A stretch of DNA of 64,000 nucleotides from VXRD01 sp965242535 (GCA_965242535.1 OZ251458.1:620001-684000); one strand, 5' to 3'. Counted from the first letter of the stretch, positions 34,002 through 43,002 are shown. Translations and numbers: made by a program. The notes: generated by a model from the sequence alone, not told the origin.

Positions 34002-35042
34002 TCACACGTCGACGCGCACATTGCCCGCGTGGTGCGAGTCCAGGATGCCCAGCATGATTTGGAGCGTCTTTCTCGCCTCGCGCCCGGGGGATACGAGCGC
34101 GCCGCCGCGTTCCAAGACGTGGATCAGTTCTGACACCGCGCCGCTTTGTCGGATCGCCATATACGGATCCGTGGGCACCTCGGCATAAGACCACCAGCGC
34201 GGTTCTCGCTGCGTGATCACGTCCAATTTTTGATCCGAAATCTCGATTCGCCCATTTTCGCACGTCAGGGAAAATTGCGACCCATTGAACGCCATTTTGC
34301 GGCAGTTGTAAAATGCGCGCACGCCATTGTCGAAATGGATATACGCAGACGCAAACGGATCGGTCGCCGGGTCGTGCCCGCCATCGCCCATGTACTCCGT
34401 GAAATGCCCAAACCCGGGCTCCAGATCGCCCACTAGCCACGCGGGACGCGCCTCGGCGAAAAAGCACATCATGTCGATCATGTGCGTGCCATTGCGGAAC
34501 ATCATCGCGCGCGGGCCGAATTGCTCGCAGACAACGGTTCGCAACGCGCCCAACGCGCCCGAGCGAATCATCTCCCGCGCTTGGAGATAACTCGGGTACC
34601 AGCGGCGCGTGTGTTCGATGGACAGCAGCGCATCGTTCGCCTCTGCGGCTTCGATCATGCGATCCGCATCTCGCAGGGTGGTCGCAATGGGCTTTTCGCA
34701 TAAAATCGCCCGCGCGCCTCCCTCGGCCGCGGCCACTGTGATATCGGCGTGCGCGTGGTCGGATGTCACAACGCTGACCAAATCGGGTCGTTCTTTGTCC
34801 AACATCTCGCGGTAATCCGCGTACGCATTCACCTGCGGCCACACATCGCGCCACTGCTCGCAAAACGCATCCAACGCCTCGGCGCGCAAATCGCACACCC
34901 CCACCACTTCCGTCTGCGCGTGCATGTGATACGCCGCGGCGTGCGATGCCGGCATCGCGCCAAAGATCGGCCCTTCGGGTTCACTCGGGCGACTGGCGCC
35001 AATGCCGGTCAAGCCCACAATCACTGCGCGGTACGCATTCAT
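34002..35042 (-). CDS. Gfo/Idh/MocA family oxidoreductase
   Basis: A 346-residue dehydrogenase. AVIVGLTGIGASRPSEPEGP opens the Rossmann fold, and AILCEKPIATTLRDADRM has the EKP lysine. EHTRRWYPSYLQARE and NGTHMIDMMCFFAEA give the His-rich active-site segment of the C-terminal domain. A strong GAGGAGGG precedes ATG 35042; the frame is open further upstream only as a shadow of the nitrilase gene. Its start overlaps the nitrilase stop by four bases, and it is the last gene of a three-gene minus-strand operon. The substrate is probably a sugar or polyol. It is not closely similar to the other oxidoreductase of this window at 25505. Confidence 0.85.
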   Translation of the reverse strand: MNAYRAVIVGLTGIGASRPSEPEGPIFGAMPASHAAAYHMHAQTEVVGVCDLRAEALDAFCEQWRDVWPQVNAYADYREMLDKERPDLVSVVTSDHAHADITVAAAEGGARAILCEKPIATTLRDADRMIEAAEANDALLSIEHTRRWYPSYLQAREMIRSGALGALRTVVCEQFGPRAMMFRNGTHMIDMMCFFAEARPAWLVGDLEPGFGHFTEYMGDGGHDPATDPFASAYIHFDNGVRAFYNCRKMAFNGSQFSLTCENGRIEISDQKLDVITQREPRWWSYAEVPTDPYMAIRQSGAVSELIHVLERGGALVSPGREARKTLQIMLGILDSHHAGNVRVDV

Positions 35043-35863
35043 GATCCCTCCTCTGATTTTGGAGACGCGAACTCGGGTTGTCGCGACGCGTGATCCGCGT
35101 CGGCGATGACCCCGTAGAGTTCGGGCCGCCGATTGCTTAGGTGGTTTTCGTCTGACACGTCTTTTAGATCGATCTCGTGGATCAACACATCGGGCGCGTT
35201 CGACAGCAATTTTGCCGCGACCTCGCCGCGCGGCCCCGCGATCAACGCCACATTGGGATGCGCGAAACACACAAACATCTGATTCTCGTACGACCGCGTT
35301 CGCATCCACCACTCATTTTCTGCGTGCCACATGCCGTAAGTCGGCATCAAACAGATTTTCGCGCCCTTCAGGCGCAGCGTGCGAATCGACTCGGGCCATC
35401 GGCGATCCGCACAAATGACCATCCCGACCGTTCCGATATCCAAATCGAACACGGGCAGGTCATCCCCTCGCACAAACCGGTGGTCGTGCGCCTGCAAATG
35501 CGTTTTGTAATACGTCCCCACAATCTCACCCGCGCGGTTCACCAACATGGCCGCGTTGTAGAAATGCCCGGCCCGCTTCTCGGTAAATCCAAAAACCACA
35601 TGCGTTTGAGATGCCCGCGCCATTTCGCGCACCCGCCGGATATACCCGCTCTTAGGCACGTCCTGCGCCACCTCGGCAAAACGCGCCGCGGTCCAATCGG
35701 CTTCTGTCACCGCGTATCCATCGAGGAAACACTCCGGCGTGAGAAACACATCCACCTCGCCTGCGCGGGCTTCGAACTGTTGCTCAAACGCGGCCCAATT
35801 TTCCGCGACCGCCCACTTCTCGGGCATCGCCTTGAGCATTCCAATTTTGACGCGATTAGCCAT
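35039..35863 (-). CDS. Carbon-nitrogen hydrolase (nitrilase superfamily)
   Basis: A 274-residue enzyme with the full catalytic set of the superfamily: Glu44 (LTPECFLDGY), Lys120 (TYYKTHLQAH) and Cys151 (MVICADRRWPE). These enzymes hydrolyse nitriles, amides or carbamoyl groups through a thioester at Cys. The sequence ends RQPEFASPKSEEGS with no extra domain. It starts four bases after the trans-sulfuration gene stop and overlaps the next gene, so translation is likely coupled. The operon pairs it with an enzyme of sulfur amino acid metabolism and a sugar-type oxidoreductase, an unusual set. Candidates for its substrate include omega-amides formed when amino acids are transaminated (inference, weak). 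Confidence 0.85.
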   Translation of the reverse strand: MANRVKIGMLKAMPEKWAVAENWAAFEQQFEARAGEVDVFLTPECFLDGYAVTEADWTAARFAEVAQDVPKSGYIRRVREMARASQTHVVFGFTEKRAGHFYNAAMLVNRAGEIVGTYYKTHLQAHDHRFVRGDDLPVFDLDIGTVGMVICADRRWPESIRTLRLKGAKICLMPTYGMWHAENEWWMRTRSYENQMFVCFAHPNVALIAGPRGEVAAKLLSNAPDVLIHEIDLKDVSDENHLSNRRPELYGVIADADHASRQPEFASPKSEEGS

Positions 35864-35866
35864 ATC

Positions 35867-37012
35867 CTAAACCCCTCGCAACGCCCGCTCGAAATCCGCG
35901 CAGAGATCCTCTGATGCCTCGATGCCGACGGCCACGCGGATCAAGTCATCGGAAATCCCCGCGGCTTCTCGCTCCGCAACGCTCAATCCCGCGTGGGAGG
36001 TTTGCGCGGGCCGGGTGATCAGGGTTTCGACCCCGCCCAGGCTCGGCGCGGAAATGGGCAGTTTCAACCGCGCGATGATGCCGTCGGCAACGCGCCTATC
36101 GCCCCGCGCCTCAAAACTCAACACCCCGCCACACCCGTCAAACAGCGCGCTTGCCCGGTCGCGTTGCGGATGGCTGGACAAGCCCGGGTAATTCACGCGC
36201 AACACGGCCGGATGCGCGTCTAAAAACGAGGCCAACGCCAGTGCGTTTTCGTTTTGCTTTTGCACGCGCAACCACAGGGTTTTCATCCCGCGCAACAACA
36301 GAAAACACGCGTGCGGGTCCAAACACCCGCCCATGAGATTCAACCGATGCGCGATCCGATTTACCCAATCGCGCGCGCCGATCACACAGCCGGCCACGAT
36401 GTCCGAATGCCCATTCAAATATTTTGTGCCGCTGTGCAACGACAGGTCAAAGCCCATCTCCAAGGGCCGAAAATTCACGGGCGACGCAAAGGTGTTGTCG
36501 ATCAACGAGACGAGGCCATGCGAGCGGGCAAACGCGACAACGGATGGGAGATCGGCGACTTTGAGCAGGGGATTGCTCATGGTCTCCACGTAAATGGCCC
36601 GCGTTTCGGGCCGCCTGAGCTTCTCCCACGCCTCCGGTCCATCGCCGGGAACGAAATCCACGTCGATCCCAAAATCGGCGATCTCGCACGCCAAAAAGGA
36701 GTGCGTCCCGCCGTAGAGACCATTTTGCGCCAACAGGTGGTCGCCCTTTTTCAGCACGGTCAACAGCGCGGTGGTGATCGCCGCCATCCCGGACGCCGTG
36801 ACCAATGCCGCTTCCCCGCCTGCGATCCGCGCCAATTTCTCGTGCAAGACCCCGTGATTAGGGGTATTGTTCAGGCGGGCGTATTTGATCTCGTCGTAAG
36901 GCGTATCCCCGCGATGTTCAAATGTGGCACTTTGAAACACGGGCAACGCGACCGCACCCCCGTGTGCTTTGGTTTCCTCACCTACGTGGATGAGTTGGGT
37001 TTGGATGTTCAT
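35867..37012 (-). CDS. PLP-dependent trans-sulfuration enzyme (cystathionine synthase/lyase type)
   Basis: A 381-residue member of the Cys/Met metabolism PLP family. Lys197 in LHSGTKYLNGHSD forms the cofactor Schiff base; DNTFASP and GLYGGTHSF are cofactor-binding blocks, and VTASGMAAI is the phosphate-binding loop. Members include cystathionine gamma-synthase, cystathionine beta- and gamma-lyase and methionine gamma-lyase. Sequence alone does not separate them. AGGAAGG before ATG 37012 sets the start, dropping 27 residues of an open upstream frame. It is the first gene of the operon with nitrilase and oxidoreductase genes. Confidence 0.88.
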   Translation of the reverse strand: MNIQTQLIHVGEETKAHGGAVALPVFQSATFEHRGDTPYDEIKYARLNNTPNHGVLHEKLARIAGGEAALVTASGMAAITTALLTVLKKGDHLLAQNGLYGGTHSFLACEIADFGIDVDFVPGDGPEAWEKLRRPETRAIYVETMSNPLLKVADLPSVVAFARSHGLVSLIDNTFASPVNFRPLEMGFDLSLHSGTKYLNGHSDIVAGCVIGARDWVNRIAHRLNLMGGCLDPHACFLLLRGMKTLWLRVQKQNENALALASFLDAHPAVLRVNYPGLSSHPQRDRASALFDGCGGVLSFEARGDRRVADGIIARLKLPISAPSLGGVETLITRPAQTSHAGLSVAEREAAGISDDLIRVAVGIEASEDLCADFERALRGV

Positions 37013-37106
37013 GGTGTGCCCTTCCTGTCCCCGCGCCGATCTGTGCGTGCCCCGCATGTCCACCCGGCTACCGTGCGTTTTTAATATGCACAAATCAGCA
37101 CCTGCA

Positions 37107-37440
37107 TTGCCCTGGCTCGCTTTTCTAAAACGTTTGGTCCGAAAGCATCGTTTGTTGCCTTCGATGCCTTCGGCGACCTACTTTTTGTCAACAGCAACAA
37201 AAAGTAGGCGAGCGGGGTACAACTGCCCCAGCAGTTCAAAAATGCCGCTCTCATGCGCCGAGGGGCTAGGCACAGCGCAAATCGCTTTTGTAATCGCACG
37301 ACATGAGACAGCCTGCAAGGTGGGTTGCAAAACAGGAGTGCGTTGCGAGACGGACTTGCGCGCTGTGCGCGATGGCTTTCGGTGATGAGCTTTTGGGATG
37401 GCATGGTTGGCGATGGCTTCTTTGATGTACGGCATCACGG
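37107..37440. repeat. ~330-bp dispersed element, copy C
   Basis: Matches copy A (16513-16850) in the same orientation, including CCTACTTTTTG/CAAAAAGTAGG hairpin arms and the TCTCATGCGCCGAGGGGCTA block. It differs by an insertion, GCGGGGTACAACTGCCCCAG, which belongs to another repeat family. Nothing gene-like is seen in 37441-37555. Confidence 0.85.
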
Positions 37441-37555
37441 CTGTCACTCTCTAAAAAAATTGATATTCCAAATTATTTAATTTACCGAGTATAAAACCCG
37501 TCCGTCCATAATCACATATTCCCCTTTCGAGGGCAACCCAAAATCGCCTTTCCGC

Positions 37556-37583
37556 TTGACATGTTTCGCGCTTTTGCTATCTT
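37556..37583 (+). promoter_or_regulatory. Promoter of tRNA-Arg
   Basis: TTGACA at 37556-37561 and TATCTT at 37578-37583 are 16 bases apart, 43 bp before the tRNA. This is the best sigma-70-type promoter in the window. Confidence 0.75.
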
Positions 37584-37625
37584 TGATGGCGTTCGTAACG
37601 TCTGTGTACTCAGCACTCGGTTTTG

Positions 37626-37702
37626 GCGGACGTAGCTCAACTGGATAGAGCACCTGACTACGGATCAGACGGTTCCGGGTTCGAATCCTGGCGTCCGCAC
37701 CA
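37626..37702 (+). tRNA. tRNA-Arg (anticodon ACG)
   Basis: The acceptor stem GCGGACG/CGTCCGC is perfect, and the sequence continues into an encoded CCA. The anticodon loop CTACGGA (37658-37664) carries ACG at 37660-37662. The T-arm is GGTTCGAATCC. The first pair of the anticodon stem is a C-A mismatch (37653 with 37669), otherwise all arms are regular. Confidence 0.95.
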
Positions 37703-37708
37703 CAAACG

Positions 37709-37745
37709 GAAAGGGTTGCATCGCAATGGTGTAACCCTTTCTTCA
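37709..37745 (+). terminator. Weak terminator after tRNA-Arg
   Basis: GAAAGGGTT and AACCCTTTC form a 9-bp stem around a 15-base loop, with only TTC after it. It lies directly behind the tRNA and just before the hydrolase gene. Confidence 0.55.
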
Positions 37746-37779
37746 TGATGGTCGTCGTTATCGGCGAGGAGGAGATCGC

Positions 37780-39030
37780 ATGACGCGCTTTTTGCAAAGC
37801 AGTTTGCTCGCGATTTGTCTGTTGTCCCATTCCATTTTCGCCGCTGAAATTCCCCGTGCGAATCCCGCGGAGGTGGGGATGTCCGCAGAACGCCTCGGGA
37901 AAATTCAGCCCGCGATGCAGGCCCTGGTCGATTCCGGGAAATTCGCGGGCATTTTGACGCTCGTTGCCCGAAAAGGCAAAATCGCCCATCTCGAGACCGC
38001 GGGGTTTCGCGACCTCGCATCGTCCAAACCCATGACCGAGGACGCCCTGTTTCGCATCTATTCCATGACCAAGCCCGTCACGAGCGTCGCGATTATGATG
38101 CTCTACGAAGCGGGCAAACTCGACTTGGACGACCCCGTGTCCAAGTTCATTCCGGAATTTGCCGAAACAAAAGTCTATGCCGGTGGCGGGGCACAAAACC
38201 CAACGGTCGTGCCGCTCAAACGCGCCATCACCCTTGCGGACTTGCTCTCGCACACCTCGGGATTGACTTATGGCAGCTTTGGGCAAACGCCCGTGGATAC
38301 GCTCTACCGCGCTGCAAACCTATTTTCGTCCGCATCAAACGCGGCATTTGCCCAAAAGGTCGCGCGCCTTCCCCTGCGCTTTCAGCCCGGCACCCGCTGG
38401 CTTTACGGCGTTTCCACCGATATCCTCGGGCGCGTGGTCGAGGCCGCCTCGGGCATGTCCTTGGGCGAATTTTTCTCGCAGCGCATTTTCGCGCCTTTGG
38501 ACATGTTCGACACGGGTTTTTACGTGCCCAAAGAAAAGCGCGACCGCTTGGCCACGCTTTATCGGAAAAGGGATGGCAAACTCGAACCGCGCGACATGCC
38601 GAGCAATACGCGACCCGGCGCGTGGGAATCCGGCGGTGGCGGATTGGTGAGCACCGCGCGCGATTATCTCCGCTTTGCCCAGATGTTGCACGATGGCGGG
38701 GCATTGTACGGCACGCGCATTTTGAAACCCGAAACCGTCCGCCTCATGACCGCCAATCACCTGCCCGAGACCGCGCCCTATCGCCACCGGCAGCGCAAGA
38801 GCGATGGGTTTGGCTATGGGTTCGCCATCATCGTCGATGAAACCGAGACCGACTGGGTGGACAATAACGGGACGTATTATTGGTCGGGCATCGCCAAAAC
38901 CCATTTTTGGATCGATCCGCAAAACGAGCTGATTTCAATGGTGTGGGCGCAACTGCGCGGCGCGGGCAATGTCACGCGCCATTTTCAGCCTTTGGTCTAT
39001 GAGGCCCTCGAGACCGGCTTGACAAAATGA
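37780..39030 (+). CDS. Exported serine hydrolase, class C beta-lactamase family
   Basis: A 416-residue protein with a signal peptide (LLAICLLSHSIFAAEI). The nucleophile motif S-x-x-K is SMTK (Ser95, Lys98). The YxN position is occupied by Tyr209 (RWLYGVSTDILGRVVE), with GVS replacing the usual S-N. Further family marks are LLSHTSGLTYG and GGGLVSTARDYLRFAQ. The family includes esterases, D-aminopeptidases and EstB-type hydrolases as well as true beta-lactamases, and this one looks like an esterase-type member. It is likely periplasmic. It follows a tRNA and its terminator, so it is probably transcribed alone. The promoter of tRNA-Glu lies inside its last codons. Confidence 0.85.
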   Translation: MTRFLQSSLLAICLLSHSIFAAEIPRANPAEVGMSAERLGKIQPAMQALVDSGKFAGILTLVARKGKIAHLETAGFRDLASSKPMTEDALFRIYSMTKPVTSVAIMMLYEAGKLDLDDPVSKFIPEFAETKVYAGGGAQNPTVVPLKRAITLADLLSHTSGLTYGSFGQTPVDTLYRAANLFSSASNAAFAQKVARLPLRFQPGTRWLYGVSTDILGRVVEAASGMSLGEFFSQRIFAPLDMFDTGFYVPKEKRDRLATLYRKRDGKLEPRDMPSNTRPGAWESGGGGLVSTARDYLRFAQMLHDGGALYGTRILKPETVRLMTANHLPETAPYRHRQRKSDGFGYGFAIIVDETETDWVDNNGTYYWSGIAKTHFWIDPQNELISMVWAQLRGAGNVTRHFQPLVYEALETGLTK

Positions 39031-39047
39031 GCGGTCTTTGTTAGGTT
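39019..39047 (+). promoter_or_regulatory. Promoter of tRNA-Glu
   Basis: TTGACA at 39019-39024 and TAGGTT at 39042-39047 are 17 bases apart. The -35 box overlaps the 3' end of the hydrolase gene. The tRNA begins 19 bp after the -10 box. Confidence 0.65.
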
Positions 39048-39066
39048 CTCGCCATCGCATTTGGGT

Positions 39067-39142
39067 GACCCCGTCGTTCAGTGGCCTAGGACACCAGACT
39101 CTCACTCTGGAGACGGGGGTTCGACTCCCCTCGGGGTCACCA
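39067..39142 (+). tRNA. tRNA-Glu (anticodon CTC)
   Basis: The acceptor stem GACCCCG/CGGGGTC is perfect and CCA is encoded. The anticodon stem CCAGA/TCTGG encloses the loop CTCTCAC with anticodon CTC. The T-arm is GGTTCGACTCC. 76 bases. Confidence 0.95.
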
Positions 39143-39153
39143 AAAATATCACA

Positions 39154-39190
39154 AAAGGTCGTGAGGACAGACATCCTCGCGACCTTTTTT
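39154..39190 (+). terminator. Rho-independent terminator of tRNA-Glu
   Basis: GGTCGTGAGGA pairs with TCCTCGCGACC (11 pairs, one G-T) around a 6-base loop, followed by TTTTTT. It lies 12 bp after the tRNA. Confidence 0.9.
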
Positions 39191-39346
39191 GTGCCAAACC
39201 CAAACGCCCGCCCGCCGAGAAACCAGTAGGCGAAACCGCCCGGCAGGGTTATACTATTTTCCGACAATGGACTATGGCGCGTTATCAGGGGTTGTGATGG
39301 ACAGAGACGATGTGCGGTTTGCTATTTTTTTTAAGGAGCGAGAACA

Positions 39347-40207
39347 ATGTCTGTTTTGAGTCAGCGGGATTGGGATTTTTGGCACGAGAACGGGTACGTG
39401 GTGGTTCGCGACGCCGTGCCGCAGGAGAATCTGGATGCGATGGTGGATGCGATCTGGGCGTTTTTGGAGATGGATCCCCGCAATCGAGAGGATTGGTACA
39501 AGTACAAACCCTATACGCGCGGCAATCCGCGTTCGATGATCTCCGCGTCCGGGATGGTGGAAATCTATCAGCACCAAGCCCTGTGGGACAACAGGCAATA
39601 TCCCCGCGTGCATCGGGCGTTTGCCGAGATTTGGGGCACGGAAAAGTTGTGGGTGTCGCTGGATCGCGCGAACATGAAGCCGCCGGCGCGGGCGGACAAA
39701 CCCGATTGGCAAAATGAGGGGATGATCCACTGGGATACGGATACATCCGTGCCCAACGTGCCGTTTGGCGTGCAAGGGGTGTTGTATTTGACGGATACGT
39801 CGGCGGATCAAGGCGGGTTTCAATGCGTGCCGGGGTTCCACAATATTTTTGAGGAATGGGTCGAGACCCAGCCGGCAGACCGCGATCCTCGGCGTCCGAA
39901 TTTGGAGGGCTTGGAAGTGAAATCCATTCCGGGCAAAGCCGGGGATTTGCTGATCTGGCATCGGTTGCTCGCCCACGGCAATGGGCACAACCAGTCGGAC
40001 AGGCCCCGCTTGGCGCAATACATCGCCATGTCGCCCGCAGAGGGACGCGGCGACGCCGAGCGGCGAGAGCGCGTGCAGGCATGGCGAGAATGCCGCCCCA
40101 CCCCGCGCTGGCCGGGCGATCCGCGAGATCGGGAACACAAAACGCAGAAGCCCGCGGAGTTGACCGCATTGGGCGAAAAGTTGCTCGGATTGATGGCGTG
40201 GAATTGA
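39347..40207 (+). CDS. Phytanoyl-CoA dioxygenase (PhyH) family protein
   Basis: A 286-residue Fe(II)/2-oxoglutarate dioxygenase. The metal ligands are His128 and Asp130 (GMIHWDTD) and His210 in LLAHGNGHNQSDRPR; the following Arg binds 2-oxoglutarate. The double-stranded beta-helix continues as GVLYLTDTSADQGGFQCVPG. Family members hydroxylate small molecules such as fatty acyl-CoA, ectoine or halogenated amino acids. It is common and much expanded in Poribacteria and Latescibacterota-like genomes. AAGGAG at 39331 supports the start. It is not in an operon with any recognisable partner. Confidence 0.88.
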   Translation: MSVLSQRDWDFWHENGYVVVRDAVPQENLDAMVDAIWAFLEMDPRNREDWYKYKPYTRGNPRSMISASGMVEIYQHQALWDNRQYPRVHRAFAEIWGTEKLWVSLDRANMKPPARADKPDWQNEGMIHWDTDTSVPNVPFGVQGVLYLTDTSADQGGFQCVPGFHNIFEEWVETQPADRDPRRPNLEGLEVKSIPGKAGDLLIWHRLLAHGNGHNQSDRPRLAQYIAMSPAEGRGDAERRERVQAWRECRPTPRWPGDPRDREHKTQKPAELTALGEKLLGLMAWN

Positions 40208-40281
40208 GTGGGAAGGGGGTTTTGACGGAGGGGGTAAGTGGCGAATCATCACAAGAAGGGTCGCCAAATTTTCGCCAGACT

Positions 40282-40551
40282 TTACGGCGCGATTCCGCGC
40301 AAAATCAGGCCAGCCAAAATAATAAACATCGTGATCTGGATGCCGATCACCCATCGCAACGTTGCCCGTAGATCCCGAATGTCAGCGCGAATATCTGCAA
40401 TGTCAGCGCGAACATCAGCACGCAGGTCGTCGATGCGTTTGTTCACGTCGTCAATGCGCTTGTTCACGTCGTCAACGCGCTTGTTCATCTGCGCCATTTC
40501 GCCGCGTAATTCTGCGATTCCAATGCGTTTGTCCAACTCTTGTTCCGTCAT
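40282..40551 (-). CDS. Coiled-coil protein with C-terminal membrane span, copy 1
   Basis: An 89-residue protein. Residues ~10-65 form a regular coiled coil made of RIDDVNK and RADIRDL type heptads, and the end TLRWVIGIQITMFIILAGLIL is one membrane span. AAAGGAG before ATG 40551 supports the start. No family is assigned, but the layout resembles small membrane-tethered coiled-coil proteins. A second copy lies 373 bp away in the same orientation with the flanking DNA also duplicated. This copy has one extra RADIADI heptad. Confidence 0.75.
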   Translation of the reverse strand: MTEQELDKRIGIAELRGEMAQMNKRVDDVNKRIDDVNKRIDDLRADVRADIADIRADIRDLRATLRWVIGIQITMFIILAGLILRGIAP

Positions 40552-40654
40552 TGCAACTCCTTTGTCAATGCCCGCCAAAGGCACAATTCAAAAAACCAGG
40601 ACGTTTTTCCAGTAAGCCAAATATACCGGATTTTCGCCAAATTTTCGCCAGACT

Positions 40655-40903
40655 TTACGGCGCGATTCCGCGCAAAATCAAGCCAGCCAAAATAATAAAC
40701 ATCGTGACTTGGATGCCGATCACCCATCGCAACGTTACCCGTAGATCCCGAATGTCTGCGCGAACATCAGCACGCAGGTCGTCGATGCGTTTGTTCACGT
40801 CATCGATGCGTCTGTTCACGTCGTCAATGCGTTTGTTCATCTGCGCCATTTCACCGCGTAATTCTGCGATTCCAATGCGTTTGTCCAACTCTTGTTCCGT
40901 CAT
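40655..40903 (-). CDS. Coiled-coil protein with C-terminal membrane span, copy 2
   Basis: An 82-residue paralogue of the protein at 40282-40551, with the same head (TEQELDKRIGIAELRGEM) and the same membrane end. It lacks 21 bases (seven residues, one heptad) in the coil. The duplication covers upstream and downstream sequence, including AATTCAAAAAACCAGGACG beyond the start. The ATG at 40903 has the same AAAGGAG. The function is unknown; in-frame heptad loss would change coil length without breaking the protein. Confidence 0.75.
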   Translation of the reverse strand: MTEQELDKRIGIAELRGEMAQMNKRIDDVNRRIDDVNKRIDDLRADVRADIRDLRVTLRWVIGIQVTMFIILAGLILRGIAP

Positions 40904-41034
40904 TGCAACTCCTTTGTCAATGCCCGCCAAGGGCACAATTCAAAAAACCAGGACGTTTTTGCCAGCAAGCCAAATATACCCAAAAAAATGAGATTGACAA
41001 GGGGGTTTTCGCCAATTTGTGGGGGAGGATCAGA

Positions 41035-42272
41035 ATGACGCATGAGTGGCAAACGACGACCGTAGGCGAGTTTGCGCCATTCATCTATGGCAAGAGCCTA
41101 ACAGCAAGCAAGCGCAACCCTGAAGGACAGGTTCCGGTATTTGGTTCTAACGGTATCGTCGGCTGGCACGATACGGCATGGACTGACGGCCCTACGGTGA
41201 TTATCGGGCGCAAGGGAACGATAGGCGCGGTTCATTACTCACCGGTTCCGTGCTGGCCTATTGATACAACATTTTTTTTACTGGCAACGACGACACGCTC
41301 GTCAGATTCAAGTATTATGTCCTCAAGGTTCTCGGTTTGGAGCACATGAACTCGGATAGTGCGGTGCCTGGCCTTAATCGCAACGATGCACATGCACGGG
41401 AGTTACAAGTACCTCCACTCCCCGATCAACGGCGCATCGCCCACATCCTCGGCACGCTGGACGACAAGATCGCGTTGAATCGCCGGATGAACGAAACCCT
41501 CGAAGAAATGGCTCGCGCCCTGTTCAAAGCGTGGTTCGTCGATTTCGAGCCGGTGTGCGCCAAAATCGAGGGCCGCTGGCGTCGCGGCAAGTCCCTGCCC
41601 GGCATGCCCGCCGAACTCTACGACCTATTCCCGGATCGACTCGTGGACTCGGAATTAGGAGCGGTGCCAGAGGGGTGGGAGATCAAGGCCCTCGATGAGA
41701 TTGCCAACTTTAGAAATGGCCTTGCCTTACAAAAATTTCGCCCCCGAGAAAATGAGGAACGTCTGCCCGTCGTAAAAATCGCGCAGTTGCGGACTAACAA
41801 AGCAAATAGCGGCGAATGGGCTAAAGCGGACATAACGCCTGAGTGCATTATTGACGATGGCGACGTCATCTTTTCGTGGTCAGGCAGCCTATTGGTAACG
41901 GTATGGTGTGGGGACAAGGCCGCCCTCAATCAGCACTTGTTCAAAGTCACGTCAGAGCAATGCCCCAAATGGTTCTACCGGCACTTCACCGAAGTCCACC
42001 TTCCGGAATTTCAACGCATCGCCGCGGACAAAGCGACGACAATGGGGCACATCAAACGCCAGCATCTCAGCGAGGCGAAATGCGTAGTTCCCGATCCGGC
42101 CTTGCTTTCTGCGGTTGATGAAACGTTCTCCAACTTGCTTTCAAAACAAATTTGGGTTAATGTTGAATCGCGCACCCTCGCCGCCCTGCGCGATACGCTG
42201 TTGCCGAAGCTCATCAGTGGCGCGTTGAGTGGGAAGGGGATTGCAAGTACAGTCCGAAAAAGGGGACGATAA
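41035..42272 (+). pseudogene. hsdS: Type I restriction specificity subunit (HsdS), frameshifted at a T8 tract
   Basis: ATG 41035 with GGGGGAGGA upstream opens HEWQTTTVGEFAPFIYGKSL, the start of the first target-recognition domain (GSNGIVGWHD, IIGRKGTIGAVHYS). The frame breaks at eight T residues (41272-41279); with one more T it would read on as TGNDDTLVRFKYYVLKVLGL. It then joins the central conserved helix (LPDQRRIAHILGTLDDKI, EEMARALFKAWFVDFEPV) and the second recognition domain (LGAVPEGWEIKALDEIANF) to RDTLLPKLISGAL. HsdS directs HsdM and HsdR to a split DNA site. Neither is in the window, so this is an orphan. It could be a phase-variable gene, a decayed gene, or an assembly error in the homopolymer. 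Confidence 0.88.
41272..41279. repeat. T8 homopolymer at the hsdS frameshift
   Basis: Eight T residues lie between ACAACA and ACTGG. Nine T residues, or six, would restore one continuous HsdS frame across the break. Confidence 0.85.
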
Positions 42273-42387
42273 ATGACAGTGACCGCAGGACGCAAGAGAC
42301 AATCGGGCGGGGCTGTTGATATGGACATGGGGTCAGTCTTTACGCAGTTTTTTCGCGGCTCATTCTGAGCTTTCTTAGGAGATCGTT

Positions 42388-43002
42388 ATGTTGCGGTTTT
42401 TGTTTGTGGCTGTTGCGATCCATTGTTTTGTTTCGGTTGGATTTGCCGGGCCGTTTGGCTTGGATTCGGGGATGTCAAAAACAAAAATAGAAAGACTTGG
42501 AGTTAAATTGAATGCGGAAGAGGAAATGGGATCGTTTGTCGTTTATTCGACCAAACGAGTGCCAAAGCCTCATAGCAGTTTTGAGAAGTATTTTTTGATC
42601 ATTTCGCCAGATCAGGGTTTAAGTAAAATTGTGGCAGAGGGTACGATTACAAGCAGGCCGGACGGATCAGATGTCAAAGACGCATATAACGCATTGAAAG
42701 GGACGATTACAAAAATCTATGGGGAGCCTGCGTTGGAGGAGGACTATCTGATAGATGGTAGTATATGGGGTCGGGCGAAGGATTGGATGATGAGCTTGGC
42801 AACAAATGAACGGGTTTTAGAAACGTATTGGCTATTGGATCCAGAGAAGGTTGAAAGGGCAAAAACGCATAAGATTGATGTAATTGGGGTAAAGTGTTTA
42901 GGGATGGGTGCTTTTTTGCCTCATCAAGCGAAGGTAGTATTGATTTATGAGTTTCAGAATTTTAGCCTTCTAAAAGAGAGAGAGGACGAAGATGTCTTTT
43001 GA
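42388..43002 (+). CDS. Exported protein of unknown function
   Basis: A 204-residue protein with a signal peptide (RFLFVAVAIHCFVSVGFAG). I recognise no domain. The mature part opens FGLDSGMSKTKIERLG, has a central AYNALKGTITKIYGEP segment resembling proteins that test small exported substrates, and ends in charged residues. TTAGGAG precedes the ATG. The sequence is AT-richer than its neighbours (many AAA, GAT and ATT codons), which suggests horizontal acquisition, as does its place behind the orphan hsdS. No operon partner is visible. Confidence 0.6.
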   Translation: MLRFLFVAVAIHCFVSVGFAGPFGLDSGMSKTKIERLGVKLNAEEEMGSFVVYSTKRVPKPHSSFEKYFLIISPDQGLSKIVAEGTITSRPDGSDVKDAYNALKGTITKIYGEPALEEDYLIDGSIWGRAKDWMMSLATNERVLETYWLLDPEKVERAKTHKIDVIGVKCLGMGAFLPHQAKVVLIYEFQNFSLLKEREDEDVF

